Source of the DNA: Macrotrachela quadricornifera
Lineage: Eukaryota > Rotifera > Eurotatoria > Philodinida > Philodinidae
NCBI GenBank assembly: GCA_022393335.1
Contig: JAJEKB010020002.1
Location: 111,510-175,509, forward strand
Direction of reading: 5' to 3'
Length of the DNA: 64,000 nt
The notes under the pieces are model-generated. The model was not told the DNA's origin. It did no database searches and was given only the letters and a program-made list of their open reading frames with translations. Below are positions 24,683 to 39,000 of this stretch, one piece after another; positions within the stretch are counted from its first letter, which is position 1, and the number at the start of each line of letters is the position of its first letter. Made by a program: the position numbers and the translations under genes.

Positions 24683-26093
24683 GAATAGATATAAAGAAAA
24701 CTTGTGATGCACTACAATATAGGTGCTTCGTACCTTAAAAACGTATGGACGTGTAATAAGAAATGATTCAGAGATGAAACTCGAATGTATGTATTTTTTA
24801 TCGATGAACTCCTCTTGCTCGGAACGAATGGATATGTAGTAGTTGCAGTAGAGGAAATCATAATAGAGAATGAGAAAGAATTTTTACGGACGTATAAAAA
24901 TTGTTCTAAGAAAAGGTGTTGAATATACAGAAACTTTCATCGTTTTGTGACAATGAAGACTTTTTTTATTTTGTAATGTATAGGAAATGGTAATGAGGGT
25001 GATAGATATACATGACGATTTATTTAATCTACCTACTTAGTCATCTTAATTTTTATCTGCACAGGTCTGAAAAGATAAATCCAGTTACGTTTCTAATACG
25101 TCTTAATAATGAAATGTACTATTTGCTTCCTAATTTTTATATAATTTTGTCTTAATACATGATGATTCACAAGATATCTATAGTGCACTTTATTGACATG
25201 TGTGGTTCAATGCAAATAGTATGAACTAACTAACGGCATCTCCAGATATGGTATGGGTGTCATTGGCAATTGAATAGACAATTTCAACTTAAGATTTGAT
25301 AGAACTTAATGGTTAGAAGACTTTTAAATACGCTCTAACTTTTGTTATTTTATTGTTTTAATACTGGAGAAAAATCTCTTAGAGAAACGTATTTGACTAA
25401 GTTTCGTGTCTTACGGGTTGTAATGCATTTGTCTGTCACAAGCACAATTGCTAACAATTGTTGCAATCCAACTGTATGGTTGATTTCGAAGGGCATTTAA
25501 TGTATTAGATATTAAATGTACATTGCTATAAATGTCTCATCGCTTTGTCAAAGATCTCATTTAGGTCCTCTTGAATAAGAGGCTTTATTGAAACAAGTTC
25601 GATGAGACCACGATAAATGTGAATATATATGGGGGTAATCAGTGCAATCAGATACCACAATTCTTCTTACATATGCAGCTATAATACCACATCCGAATAA
25701 TATTTTATTAGCAGTAATGATGCTAATGTATTCCTAACGATTTGTTATTACTTGGATCATATATTTTGTCCGAAACTAAAATTGTCTATGACATTCCTTA
25801 CTATTTTATATAGCAAATACAATTTGCAGGAATGAAAAAGTTTAATAATATTATTTTTGATCGAAAGGTTGTACGCATGAAGAACTGATTATTTTGGTTT
25901 CAGACAAAGTATAAGTTACAATAGAAAGAATAAGAAATCATCGTTTGTTACATTTATATATAACTACTTTGGTAATTAGAACTTTATGATTTTAGTTGAT
26001 TTATGATCCAGTTTTAATCGAAAATAAAACAACTGGTTTCGAATGTTCAACACATTAAGAGACTTCAATATATATTAAAAATTATGATTTCAG

Positions 26094-26270
26094 ATTTGCA
26101 AAAGATTTCGTAAGACTTTAGGAAACTTCGCCAAAGCTCAAAACATCCACTCGTTTTCTATCGTAGGCATTTCATCTGGCTTCGTAAAACTCTTCAGATT
26201 TTTCCAACATCTTCCTAGTTCACTTCTGGCTGAATATAGCATAGAACTAGAAAATGAGCGGAAAATTCTG
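26094..26270 (+). other. Isolated exon-like open block, 59 codons
   Basis: An open stretch exactly divisible by three lies between a good acceptor (ATTATGATTTCAG) and a good donor (GTGAGT). It is noticeably less AT-rich than its surroundings. The translation includes KAQNIHSFSIVGISSGFVKL and ends ENERKIL. I recognise no family and found no neighbouring exon, so it could equally be part of an old transposon. Confidence 0.22.
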
Positions 26271-27711
26271 GTGAGTACGGCTTCAAAATTCCATCAACTT
26301 TCGTCCTGAGTAGTACAAATACGTGAATAACTTTTAATATAATCATTTTCACCGTGTATTTCCAGAAAAAAAATCGCGACGCTTGATGCATTCCACACTA
26401 ATCTTTTCTAGTAAATCTATTTCTTCATGAAGAACTGAATAAAAAAATATTGTTCATCTGAAAAATGATAGATATATATTGTTTTAGATGAAAAAGTAAT
26501 GAATCTACTATGAATTGCATTTTCAAAAAAAAAACGCAAAGTTCATCACGTACTTTATTTGCTTGGAATTTCAAACTGATTTTTAAAAAACTATTTTCAG
26601 TATCTAAAATTAGATATATTTCAAATACTTACTTACCGAGCGTTGATGTTTGTAAACAACCAAGAGTATGATTCGAAATAATATTGGATACAGTACGACT
26701 GAATCTTGAAATTTTTGTTTCAAAATTGAATGTCGCCAAATGTAAACGCTTTCATTTTTTTTAGAACAGATGAATTTTCATCTATAAAATAAGTTGTACA
26801 TTAAAAGTAATTGAGCTAATCTTGTTGTTTTTGACTCATAAGAAGCAACCACGATTTTAAAGTACGGAGATATAGAAAAGTTGTTACATTGAAAATGATA
26901 TAACTTTCACATTGATATGATCTATTCATTTTTCCTCTCATTTTTTCTTTTTCGTTCTGTATCTTGCACTCATCTCATACCCACTGGTCTGTGTATGCTT
27001 GTTTTGTCCATGAAATAGCGACATTCGGAGTGATGAAGTTATTCAATACACATAATTATCGAGGAGGACAGTAATCAAACTGCTCAATTTGTCCCTACAT
27101 ATATCAAAAGTGTATCAGAGATAATTAATGTACATGACCAGTTATGGTTATGGTATACAAAATGTATATACACAATATCGTTGTCATATACAATGTCATA
27201 CATTACTATGTTTGCATGTGCCTTTTATTCAATAGAGAAGAGGAGATTTTTTTCTTTTCTGTCAGTGAATACATAGAAAAATATAATTTATATTTTTAAA
27301 ATAATACTTACTGGCACAATTGTTGTTGTTTGGAATCATCTAAATAAAATAAAAAAACATATGATTTGTACTGTTAAAATAACATTTTTCTCTGTAGATA
27401 ATAAAGCGAAAGAAATATTTTAGTATGAAAAAATTCTAACTAAATGAAAAACGTGGTTAGTATGAGTTATGTCCCAACAGTAACTATCGATTGTATACTA
27501 TTACATGTACATGATAGCTGATTGATTTATCTAGTCATATTTTTATGATAAGAGAGTATATATAAGTGAAAACATATTAATCTCACAAATGATAGATATT
27601 TATATAAAGTACTTTTTCTAAAATAATATTTTATTTGCAAAATATTTTCAGATTTTTACATAAGTATTAATAATATTAACCAACGCTTTAAATAATAAAG
27701 TAAAAAAAAAA

Positions 27712-27721
27712 NNNNNNNNNN
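27712..27721. other. Assembly gap of 10 N
   Basis: Ten consecutive N directly after an A-run. The true size of the gap is unknown, so distances across it are not reliable. Confidence 0.99.
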
Positions 27722-29989
27722 GTATATGTATAACAATAATGTAAGATTTAATGATTAATGTATTGTTTTTAATTTTAAATTGAGCAATACTAATTGTGTC
27801 ATTCATTTTGATTGAGATATCTTATTTTCATGATTTTAAATAATTTCTCACATTTTTGTTTTATAGACTTCCTACATAAATACAACACTATTATTTGTTA
27901 CATTTCGTCTTTTTAATTCTCAAATGAGTTTCTGCCTTTATTCACTCATCTATCAATATATTTCAAGGAAAAGAGATTCATCTATATTCTATTTTGTGTC
28001 AAAATATTTCATATGTCGCACGAATAATAAACTAATAGATGACATAGAAAGAATTGCCTATGACATGTGTTACAATATTAATTTTTTTATTTATACAAAA
28101 TTATATTTCTTTTCCTTCTTATCAAACGACTATTATTGGACAGATGTTTTTTAATAATAGTATACTTTATTTGTCTATATTCTTTGGTATGTACTTTATA
28201 AATATTTGATAAAATCGAATGCATACATGTGAAAATAATGTTTGTTAGTCATTTTAATAAGAATGGAAAAAAAATGGTTATTTTATACTATACACTCAAT
28301 TTTATTAAATATTTATGAGATTTCCTAGGTGAAGCAGATAATTCTAACTAATAAGTAAAATATAACATTATTTCTAGAGAATGTTCGTTTGATAAACACT
28401 ATGATCAATTCTAAGGAAGAACATAACGCTAACAATAGTAGCTATTACTCTTGGTACTATCGATTTGCTTAAAAATTAGTAAAAATTTGTTATCTTACTG
28501 CAATTTTCAATAGTACATTACTGGATTTTGTATGAATAAATGTGTACGAGACGAAATGTTTCTTATGGGGCCGATTCGGGCGGTTTCTGTTTATGAAGTC
28601 TCGATCCCGACCTCACTGCTGATCTAGTGTAACTCTTCAGTATTCATTTTACTGATTTATTTAATTGACTCTTAACAATTTTTATTGTCGGGTAATTTTC
28701 TCTTCAACTATATCCTGATTCATATGACTTACAAGATAATTTTATTAAAACCGTAACATACTTTATTGGTTCCATACATCTCTAATCACGGCATGTTTTT
28801 CTTTTTCTATTATAAGATATTCGTATGACATTAATAGACTGATTTATAATATATAAAAGATATCACTAGAAAACGGATAGAGTTAAAGAAATCATATTGT
28901 CTCGGATTTTGATTCTCATCCTAGTAAAGATTTTTTAGTCTAGGCTACGTACAATTGCTTTGTATGATTTTGCTAGTCAAAATACCATAATCAATAGAAA
29001 ACTCTAGAGGAAATATGCCGATTCGAGTAGATAGTAAGAATTTAGATGAAAGGAAAAGAAGATAAAGAGTTAATACAGAAAATTGAAACAATTATACTTA
29101 ATTTCAAATTAATTGTTCTGACTTAAATTTGATCATCACAAAAAAGTTGATTACTAGAGACATCTAGATTTCTATCTCCATATTTGACATAACCCAAATG
29201 TTGTTATGAAACGATGAAAACATACATAGAGACAAATATTGTTTGAATTAAATCATATAATTAAAATTTTCTATTACTTAATCGTATCTTTTCTTAATAC
29301 AATCATAAAATTATAACTAAACTCATTAAAACTATTAAATTCTTTAATATCTTTTGATAATATTTATTAATAATGAATTCAAAAAATTTTTTCTTGAAAT
29401 TATGATCAGATTGTATTTTAGTTAATGAGAAATAAAATTATTTTGATTTTTATCTTATTGTCATGACTGCAAGTTATATAGCACAAACTATACAATATTT
29501 AATTGCTTGTACGAATTAGAAAACTAGATAAATTTATCAAAATTTTAATTATTTACCAGTCGAAAGTACACTTACTAGAATATAAATTAAGTAGGATAAA
29601 TATTAAAAATAAACATATTGTTGAGCGGCCATTGCAAATATTAAAATAATGCAATTCAATTCTTCATCTTCATCTGAAGAACAGAATTATATTTAAAGAA
29701 AAGAAAAAATGCAATTCTTCAAAATACTATTAATACGGCATGAGTATGTCACTCAATGACGCTATTTTCCTGCAATCACGTTCAGCTTATGCATTTACAT
29801 ATAAAAGACGTGTTCTGAAGTTATATTAATGTTTTTTTTTCTCCTATTAAATAAATACATAACTTAAAAGCATCCTATATAAATTATTTTTATTAATATA
29901 CATTCAAAATACTCGAGATTTACTAAAGGTTCGAATTACAATGTTACTTACATATATAGTAATTTTTACAAAACACTTCTCTATATATA

Positions 29990-30309
29990 TTTCGTTAGTA
30001 TTTGTGCTCTTGGTAATAGATCACAATTTATGAGACAGGTTAATTTTCAATTCTCTAATATATTGTATGAGATAAGACTATTTATTTTATAGCTGCACTT
30101 TTTGTGTCTCCAACACGGCGACAAGTGGTTGCTTAGAATTTTCCTTCTTCTGGAAATAATTATAGTAAGTTTTAGTGTGTAGATTGTTGAGCTTTTCACA
30201 TTGCATCTTATGGTATATTTTGGTGACTCATACAATGTATTGGAAAATCAAAAATTAACCTGTCTCATAAATTATGATCTACTACCAAGAGTACAAATGC
30301 TAACGAAAA
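29990..30309. mobile_element. MITE with about 82-bp terminal inverted repeats
   Basis: The left end TTTCGTTAGTATTTGTGCTC and its continuation through GAGACAGGTTAATTTT to TTGTATGAG (about 30070) is repeated inverted at 30223-30309 with roughly 90% identity by eye. The inside carries a GAGCTTTTCACATTGCATC segment shared with the elements at 17.2, 21.7 and 55.4 kb. The high arm identity suggests it is among the younger members. Confidence 0.8.
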
Positions 30310-32943
30310 AAGTCCTATTGAAAATTTATTATTATCATATTAGTTGAAGTATGATGAAATAGTACAGAAAGACAGGATATTTTCTTCTTTTGAAGATTGT
30401 ATATAAAGAAGTGTTTCATGAAGATTACGATACAGCAAAGTAATACTGATCTGAACTTTTGGTACATTCTAAGTATTTTTTTTCTTTCACATGAATGAAA
30501 TGAAAATTTCGCGCGTTTATTATGAACAGATCAAGATATTTTTTTTATTCAAAAGATAGATCAGTTTTGAAAACAAAAAGAAAAAATTATTATTAATTCT
30601 ACTATGTAATTGAAAATGAATACTTTCAGTTAATTATTTCATTCAATTTGAATTAAATTATAGCTTCGTTTAATTGGTGGTTCTAAAAGTTGAAAAGCGA
30701 AACACTAATACACCTAAAACTTCATTTTTATTTGATTTAGATTTTCGAAAGAAACTAGATTAGATAATAATCATTTATTTGATTCTTTAGAATTTATTAT
30801 AGGTTCTCGTATTAATGATATTGGAGATTGATCCAAAGATTGTTTACGAGAAAATAATGATTACTTCATCATAGAGAAAGATAACAAATTTCTATTAACG
30901 TAATTTTTCTAAAATTTATATCACTTCTACATATTGTTATGTATGATAAACATCATAACATAAATAGGTATCATTGGATTTCAATCATCTAATTTCTATG
31001 TCAAAGATGCAGCGTTTACACATCTGAAGATCCGTTTTTTAAAATTCGACTTAATGTGAAAGCTTTAAAAAGTATGAAAAATAGTTACTAACAGCTAACA
31101 ATTTCCTTTTATGGCAATATTTGACCAAATATGAAAATGACTTTTTATATCTTAAACATGTTTGCAGTTTAATTATTACCTTTTATTACTTAAATTCATT
31201 CATGGGAAAATCTTTAATGCTCAAAATGATTTCTACATGATTGATATAGAATAGATATTGAAGACAATAATCTACAGTTAATGATTTCTTTATATAATAA
31301 TAGTTAAATCAGATTTATTGTCTCTTACTTCTACACGGACCTTAAGACAGTTGAACGTGACTAATGTTCTTTATATGATATACTCTACGCGAGTCTGAGG
31401 TTTAGACATAACTCATACCGTAGGGAATCGTGTTAGATATTTTCGAGGATTGCATAAACAATTATTTTTTCTATTTAAATGGTGGTTGGATAAGAGATCA
31501 TCCTCTTTTGTATTGAGCATTACACCTATTCTCAGTAATAAACGAAATATCTTTGCATTTACGACAGGTCTTATATATTGTATTCAAGACCATTTTTCAA
31601 CCTATGAACAATATTCAGTCAAAAAAAAGGTGGCAGTTAATCTATTAAAAACATACTATAAAACGAATACAATATGTTAATGCTTTATTATATTTCGAAG
31701 ATGTTAAAATATCAATAAAAGCTTGTATAAAACGAGAATGATGCGATTTTATTGAGATCTCTTCTCTTAAAAAAATATCGATTTTCGTCAGAAATTTTGA
31801 AATTGAGATAAATGCATAGAAAAGTAGCAGCCCGTCTTCAGATCTTTTAGAAACAACATTGTTTTTTCTTCAGCAGCTTGTTTTCGCCCAAAATTTTCGA
31901 TGATTTTCGTTTTCTCTCAGTTTAGGCTTTCTGAACCGTACAATCTATTTTTCTCTGTCCTGGTTTGTTCAATACGTTTAAATTTTTTTTGTTATTGAAA
32001 AGAGCACGTCAAGATGCAGTGTAGTAGAGAATCGTTTTTTAATATTAAGTTTGTTTTTGATTATATATACAAACAATTCTATAAACAGACTAGCACTTTT
32101 AGGATACTTTTTGAGTCATCGAAATTGTCAGCTCTTTTCTTCAGTTAAAAAGTAAGCATTTTTAACAAAAAAAAAATTAGATATATTGAATGAGCCCCCG
32201 ACACAGAAATTTGGTTTGCCAAATAAACTATTTTTGACCCTTGTTTGATGAATATCTCGTTCAAAACTCATGATATAAGGCTGGAAATTTTATCATAGTT
32301 GCTCCACTATATTCCCAACACATCCTGAAAATTTCATGCGATTTGAACGTTCTTGGGGTGAGATTGGTTTTTTAGGAGGAGGGGAGATCCTTAAGAGATC
32401 ATTTTGAAAAAAACACATAATCAATTGATGTGAATATATAGTAGGAATGCTCATAATTCTTCTAGAAAATTATTAGGAGACTAATGACTCGAGTCGAATC
32501 AGTCTCGCTTATTTCAAAGAATTTATTTATCAAAAAGGTAGAATATAAAATAGTTAGAAAATTCGCTTTTCTCAAATAAAGATAGTTAGAGAAGAATGAG
32601 TGATATTTTAATAAAAATTTGATATCTGTTTAATCATAAGAATAAAATTATAAGCGTCCTGTTTTCATTTTTGTGGTGATGATCTTCTCTACTATTCTAA
32701 ATTTCGAGATAAATCATTATAGCTCATGTAAAAAAAAAATCCAATTATTCTTCGTTCTGTAGGTTTAAAAAATATCAACCTTCATAATGTGTGCATGCAA
32801 ACACAAACAGTCCATTAACCAACAATTTCATATGACATTTCATTTTTTTCTTTTTTTTTTTATGTGATTGTTCTTCACATACTTTTACTTATATAAAGTG
32901 TAGACATTTTCAATTTTTTTTTATGTAACTGAGAAGTACATTA

Positions 32944-34273
32944 ATGTATTTATCAGTTTCAAAAAGTCATTCTAATTATCGATCGGTTGCATCCGCTCAA
33001 ATACTTTCTTTGAGTATATGCTTTTTCTTTGCAATTTATATAATTTTATCAAATTTTTTTCAATTATCGTCTATAAATATACTTCCTCAAATATGGCTTC
33101 AATCAAAACAAATAGATCGTATTGTTACAATTATTCCAGAAGTTGAAACGCATCAGATTAAATATATATCAAGTATTAAAAATGGAAGTTTTATTTGTGA
33201 TCGTATAAGAAAAAATGATGGAACTCGAGAAGAAAATGTTAGTTCATCAATAGATGATCATCTGATAAATATACTTCGTCGTACGTATAAAGTATTCTTT
33301 TTTTTTAAATATAATATCTATTTCTTTGTCTAGCTTATTGTGAAATTGTACCTACTCCTCGTAATAATTGGATTTCTGCTAAACGATATGTTGAAAGTGA
33401 TATTATTTTTCTTATATATACAGGTGCTTCTTTCTATCAAAATCGTGCAATATCAGTTCGAGATACATGGTTATCACGTGTAACTCATAAATATTTTTTT
33501 AGTGGAACACCATATCCATCATTACCTGTTACTGTTATTGAAGATGTTGGTGAAGACTATTTATCTAATTTAAAAAAAGTATATTATGGAATGCAAATAG
33601 CATATAAAAAACATAGTAAAACAGCAAAATTTTATTTTCTAGCTGGTTGTGATACATTTGTTAATGTTCCACATTTATTAAAACGTCTTGATACATATGA
33701 TTATAAACAATCACTTATTATTGGTGGTCATGCTTATTCTCAAAGATGTTATATAAAAAGAAATGCAACAAATCATAAAATTTCATATCCATCAGGTGGT
33801 GCAGGCTTTTTTTTAAGTGCACATATGATGGAATTAATGCAACCAAAATTAAATTCTTATTTTGAAAATGATTGGCCATTAACAGAAGATAAAGCTTATA
33901 CTGATAGTAAGAAAATATTCTTTGTTTTTAATATATTATTTTAAATTTATTTTTAGTTGCACTTAGTTGTCTTGCTAATTTTATGGGTATTAAACCATCA
34001 TTTGTACCTGGATTTTGGCCATTAAATCCTGAACAAACATTTAAAGAAAATGGAAAAGAACGATTTCATACTGATTTAGAACCAAATACATTTCATTATA
34101 TACATCCATTATCTATGCCTATTCTTGATGAATTTTATATTCATCAATTACTTGATCGATTAGGAAATGATAAAAATTTTGATGAACTTATGAAATTTAC
34201 TAGACAATTTGTTCTTACTCATTATGAAATATTACGTAGAAAAAGACGAGAATGTACATTACCAACAATATAA
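32944..34273 (+). CDS. GT31 (fringe/C1GALT-like beta-1,3-glycosyltransferase), paralogue with two introns
   Basis: Three exons (32944-33280, 33334-33906, 33957-34273) with 50-53 nt introns, both phase 1, give 408 residues. Residues about 17-43 form the membrane anchor of a type II Golgi protein. The catalytic domain aligns end to end with the intronless gene at 18503-19753: YCEIVPTPRNNW, AISVRDTWLSR, LPVTVIEDVGEDYLSNLKKV, PSGGAGFFLSAHMMELM, EPNTFHYIHPLSMPILDEFY and RRKRRECTLP. The DDD motif again reads GCD (217-219), so the substitution predates the duplication. The predicted role is beta-1,3 sugar transfer in the Golgi; the acceptor is unknown. Its convergent neighbour is the zinc-finger gene, 653 bp away. 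Confidence 0.86.
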
Positions 34274-34926
34274 TCGTCTAGAAAATGATAGTATATGATA
34301 AGTCAACACATTCAATATTTGATCAATTTCAATCGATTGACATCTATTAAAATTAAATTTACTGCAAAAACTCAGAAGAGAATTATCCTATTATTAAATT
34401 GTTGATTATCGTAATGTAGACAAAATAATTTTCAAGATAATATGAATAAAATTTTGAAAAACTCAAAAGATAAATAAGTAGAATATTTCATTTAAAATCT
34501 TCATGAACAATTTGCAATAATCAGTATCAATGTGGTAATAAAAAAATCAAATTTGAACTATATAAACAAAATTAATAATATCGATAATATCTAACGAGAA
34601 GTAAATTTATTTTTTCTGGTAGGAAAAATGACATTATTGTGTTTGAAATTAAGAACTACTGTTTATTTCAATTAGAATAAAATTTCTCAACTCTATTTCC
34701 AGATAGTAACACATCTAAAAACTTGTAGATCCTTATCGTTTTAACGCTTATATCAAATATATGATACTTGATTATCTTTCGAATTCGATATTTTTTATTA
34801 GTAAACTACAATTGAATTCTTTAATATATAGAAAGAAAATCTTGTTTTGTTAATAAGTCGAATTTTATTTGAATATTGCTTTGCTTAATAAGAAATTTAA
34901 ACAATAAAAATACAAATTAATATTTA

Positions 34927-36020
34927 TTACTCATAATAAATTGATGGTTTTTGATGTGTTGTCACTTGATGATTAGCAAGTGTTCGAGATTGACAAAAAC
35001 TTTTACCACAATCTAAACATTTATATGGTTTTTCTACAAAACAAAAATAAATCAAATCACATTTATTTATAATAAATTAAATTTTAATTTACCTTTTGAA
35101 TGTGTATATCTAATAATATATAGAAAGAATTTTATATTTATTTATAAGAATTTATTAAATAAAAAAAATTTAAAACATACTTATGATCTCTTAAATGATC
35201 TTGTCGTCGAAATGCTTTAAAACATATATCACATGTATATGGTCTTTCATTAGTATGTGTTCGTATATGAATTAATAAATTATAAGATTTCGTAAACTGA
35301 CGATTACAATATTGACATATATGTTCTTTTTTTCGTTTTTTACTAAAGAAAATTTCTTAAAAAATAATATAATTTCTTAATGAAAAAAGAAATATTTACT
35401 GTTTAATATTATTAATACTACTATTTGATAGATGTAAACCTCGAGATGGTCTATTTGAAATCACAGGATGATTTATTGATTCTCTACTTTTATTACTATA
35501 AAAAAAGTCTAATAATAAGATTAGTTAATATAAAAAATATAATTAATACTTACGAATTAATATTAGATGCAAGTAATGAAATGCCACTAGTAATTGCAGC
35601 TGAACTTGATTGAGATGATGATGTTGATAAATTATTAGTATATAATGACACTGGAGAATTGGATATATCTTCCTTATCTTTATTAACTTCATCAGCTAAT
35701 TTAGCAAAATTAAAACGTTGTCGTGTTGGAATTATTTTACATTTTCGTAATGAGAATAATTCAGAATTATTTGATCGTTTTATTTCTCGATCAATTTTTC
35801 GAGGATTTTGAAAATCAAGTAAATGATAGAAAGTTTGAGTGGTTATATTTGATGGATTATATTTGTGTAAATCGATAGATTCCATAGCCATATTTTGTGT
35901 TGATGGATATATATTTATTAAAGTACCAATTTGTGTATTGTTTAATGTAATAGCTGGTATAGATGAAGAATCAAATTGAAGAGACATTTTATTTGAATTT
36001 TCTAGAATTATAGATGACAT
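34927..36020 (-). CDS. Odd-skipped-related C2H2 zinc-finger transcription factor
   Basis: Five exons (36020-35554, 35495-35400, 35342-35181, 35109-35093, 35033-34927) give 282 residues in a continuous frame. The N-terminal two thirds are Ser/Asn-rich and unrecognised. Three C2H2 fingers follow: [21 protein letters not shown] (197-217), [21 protein letters not shown] (225-245) and [17 protein letters not shown] (253-269, closing His at 274). The basic KKRKKEH lead-in, the SYNLLIH and RRQDHLRDH helices and the SKEKPYKC linker are the signature of the Odd-skipped/OSR family, nuclear regulators of gut, limb and kidney patterning in animals. Exon 4 is only 17 nt and encodes most of YTHSK in the finger 2-3 linker. 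Family orthology is firm; naming OSR1 against OSR2 or odd against bowl is not possible here. Confidence 0.87.
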
Positions 36021-39000
36021 GTAAATAGAATCTGTATCTGAATAAATGAATTTTACAATGTTTATGAATTAAATATAAAACTTTACAAAAAAAAGTACAA
36101 CAATTACGATCATATACATTAGAGATTCAAAATTTTGTGTGCGCATATTAGATTAAATTCGCAGATTAATGATGCCTATTTTTATGTTACTTTTTATGAT
36201 CTTATAAGAATTACGTACTACGCTTTGTAACTTTTTACACGTATATATTCCTACGTTTCTGTATTCCGACCACTAACATAATGAATAACAAAATATTATA
36301 TCTCGTTCGCAGAACTCTTCCTTCTGAAACTTGTAGAGAAGCTTCTCTACGTAAAAACATACTGAATAGAAAATAAAAAAAATTTATAGTTGCCCTCTAA
36401 TTCTTCTCTCATTTCTCGATAGATCATATTATGATGAGTATGAACAGTCGCTTCTGATTCGTTACAATAAAATAAAATGATCAATGAACCAATAGGAATA
36501 TTTGCTCAATAAAAAATTAAAGAGAAGGAAAATCATTTGAATATGTATGTATTTGCAGCAGTAATTAAAGTTTTCAATGTTCGTAAAAGCTAAATAAAAT
36601 ATTGTTAATTCTACTGAAGAACTATCTAATTCACAAATATACAAATGCATTTCACATTAAACAATGTTTTAGAAAAAAAAACTTTTTTTTGAAGAATAAT
36701 CTCAGTAAACCAATTAATATCTCTTTTTTTTTGATCAAACGATCTATATGAGTGTGTCGATCCATGACGAAATGAAGAAGAGGATTCACACATATGAATT
36801 TTCGTTTTCTATTCTATTTTGTATATTTGTCTTATTAATCTCTCACGTACATTTGCCGCCAAGAAGTGAATCATATCAATCATACACGCGCATATATCAC
36901 TTTAGGAAATAACATTTCTTTTTTTTTTAAATATGAGCACGTTTCATCTATGTAATACATTATCTTTTGAAATTGTAAATTAACTTGATTTCACTTCATC
37001 ATAAAACACTTCCTCATCTTTTTTTTGTGTTACTATTGCTTGCTTGATGAGGCAATCCTATTGAATATAAGTTTTATACAACAAAATATTGATCATTTGA
37101 ATTAAATAAGAGTGATAAAATTTCACACCATTTTACAACAATTTTGTTTTATCTTTTGAAAGCTGCATCTCTCTTTCTCATCAATTCATTTAAACATGTT
37201 AACAGCTTTTAAAGGCTAATCAACTATATCGATACAGATATAATATTGATTTGACACATCATACATACTAAATTCTTAGAGTGAGAAAGAATGAATATAT
37301 GTCATTTGAATAAGTGAGTAAACAAAGGGTGAGAAGGATAAAAACATCTTATACTTGATCTATTTACACATTTAAACTGATAATACATATTATGAACAAC
37401 AAAACTATATTTAATTTTCATCGAAGTAAAATTACAAATCAGACAACATATAGATGAAATAGTATTCAATCGTGACATATGTTGATAATACCGAGAACAA
37501 GAATAACTAAGCAGCAAAAAGAGTTCCAAAAATACAGATTTTTCGACCTGTATGATGTGCCAATATTGAAAATTGATTTAGAACATGTATACAAAGGCAA
37601 GCAAAAATTCCAGTTAATTGTTTTATATGTTTGTACAATTATTATCAATGGTTTTAGCTCGAAGATAAATTTATAACAATCATTAATTCGAGTTAAATAT
37701 TGAATATGATCTCAGAATTAACTTTAAGGATAACATAGCTGATATTGAGTACATTTTCTCGTTAATACAACTTGGCTGCATATTTTGAAACTCATTTTTG
37801 CATTATTTACATAGAAAAAAAACTTGGGATATTGTATTTCGTTATTTTTGTTTTTTCCAATCAAATACTACTTAAAAAAAGTTCAATTTTGATAATCAAA
37901 GAATGACGTATAGAGTTAGTCAAAGTATGTTTGTTAATAAGAAAGTTAAATAGAAGCTCTGATGATGAACAACAATCGACAAACGATATAAAACAAATAA
38001 CCGATGTCTCGAACTTTCCTCTACAGGAAAATTTTATCGTGATTTGTATTGGAGATATAAATTTATAATTCACAGAAATATAAATAAAGAATGAATGTCT
38101 GCTATTGTCTCCATCCCTAGATATTTTATTTGTTGCAATATTGTCGACTTAATCCACGTGATTCTACTAAGTCTGTTATTTTCTTCGCCTATATTTGTCC
38201 TTGCCAGTGTCACATTATGTTATATAGACATATATTCTACCCAAATATATTAACTTTTTTTACAGAATGATTACAATGATCTTCTATTACAAACAGTACT
38301 ACAGCGATTTAGAAGACAGGTTATTGAATCATGAATTATTTATCAGTACATATAAGTTACGTGAACTTTTTTTTAATCATTTTTAACTAGCTGTTAATGT
38401 CGTGCGACAGAACGTTGAATCATATAATATTCTGATCTACCTAAAGGAAAATACGTTATACTTTGCGAAGTTACAAATAACCCACAAAAAAGTTATTTCT
38501 GAGGAATTTGTAGCTATTTATCGTTATGTAGAAGCGGAAGGTTTGTTTTTATTAGTTGGTAAATATTTTAACTTGGCTCGTCTCACAAAATCAATTGGAA
38601 TACTGGAAGAAATAACTTATTTCCATCTGACAATCCATCTACATTAAAATCGTTAAATTTTATTAATCAATAGTTGAATTTTTTTTAATGTGATATTCTC
38701 CTTATGGTCTATGAAAGTTTACATATCTATCCATTTTACTACTGTTGACAAACAGTTTACAAAATAATTATGTTGAATGTTCATAGCAAAGAATTAACTC
38801 AATGCTAGCCAGGCATATTTTCAACGTGGATGAAACTGGTAAAACATACTCTTTCAATAATTCAATTATACTTCATTTGTACCATGACTGATCTAGGTTT
38901 AGTTGACGACCCAGCAGCAATTTTTCATCAAATATTTACTATATAAAAATGGCCATTACATGCACTGATAGTTCTGATAGATTTAGGGTATTATTAGCCA

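Larger units (their letters stand above)
19754..32943. other. 13-kb non-coding region rich in small inverted-repeat elements
   Basis: No convincing gene lies between the two GT31 genes. Separate entries cover the minisatellite-ended element at 20.3 kb, foldback-family pieces at 21.5 and 30.0 kb, a CCCAG-ended element at 22.7 kb, a MITE at 24.4 kb, an isolated exon-like block at 26.1 kb and the N gap at 27.7 kb. The remainder is AT-rich, with no recognisable family or RNA gene. Confidence 0.5.

Noticed and set aside
25430..25780. Minus-strand stretch with LFGCGIIAAYVRRIVV that looked receptor-like
   Set aside because: Interrupted by stops in all frames and without any recognisable motif order.
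28566..28625. GC-richer patch resembling a tRNA-like or SINE head
   Set aside because: No cloverleaf could be drawn and the A/B-box spacing does not fit.
30771..30863. Coding-like stretch on the minus strand (FSRKQSLDQSPISLIREP, ending in TGA)
   Set aside because: The only upstream acceptor leaves an in-frame TAA right at the exon start and no other exon was found; perhaps a relic, not annotated.
38402..38647. 81-codon frame upstream of CNOT1
   Set aside because: Starts at GTG, not ATG, with no recognised domain; a weak acceptor/donor pair at 38264-38320 was not enough to build a gene.
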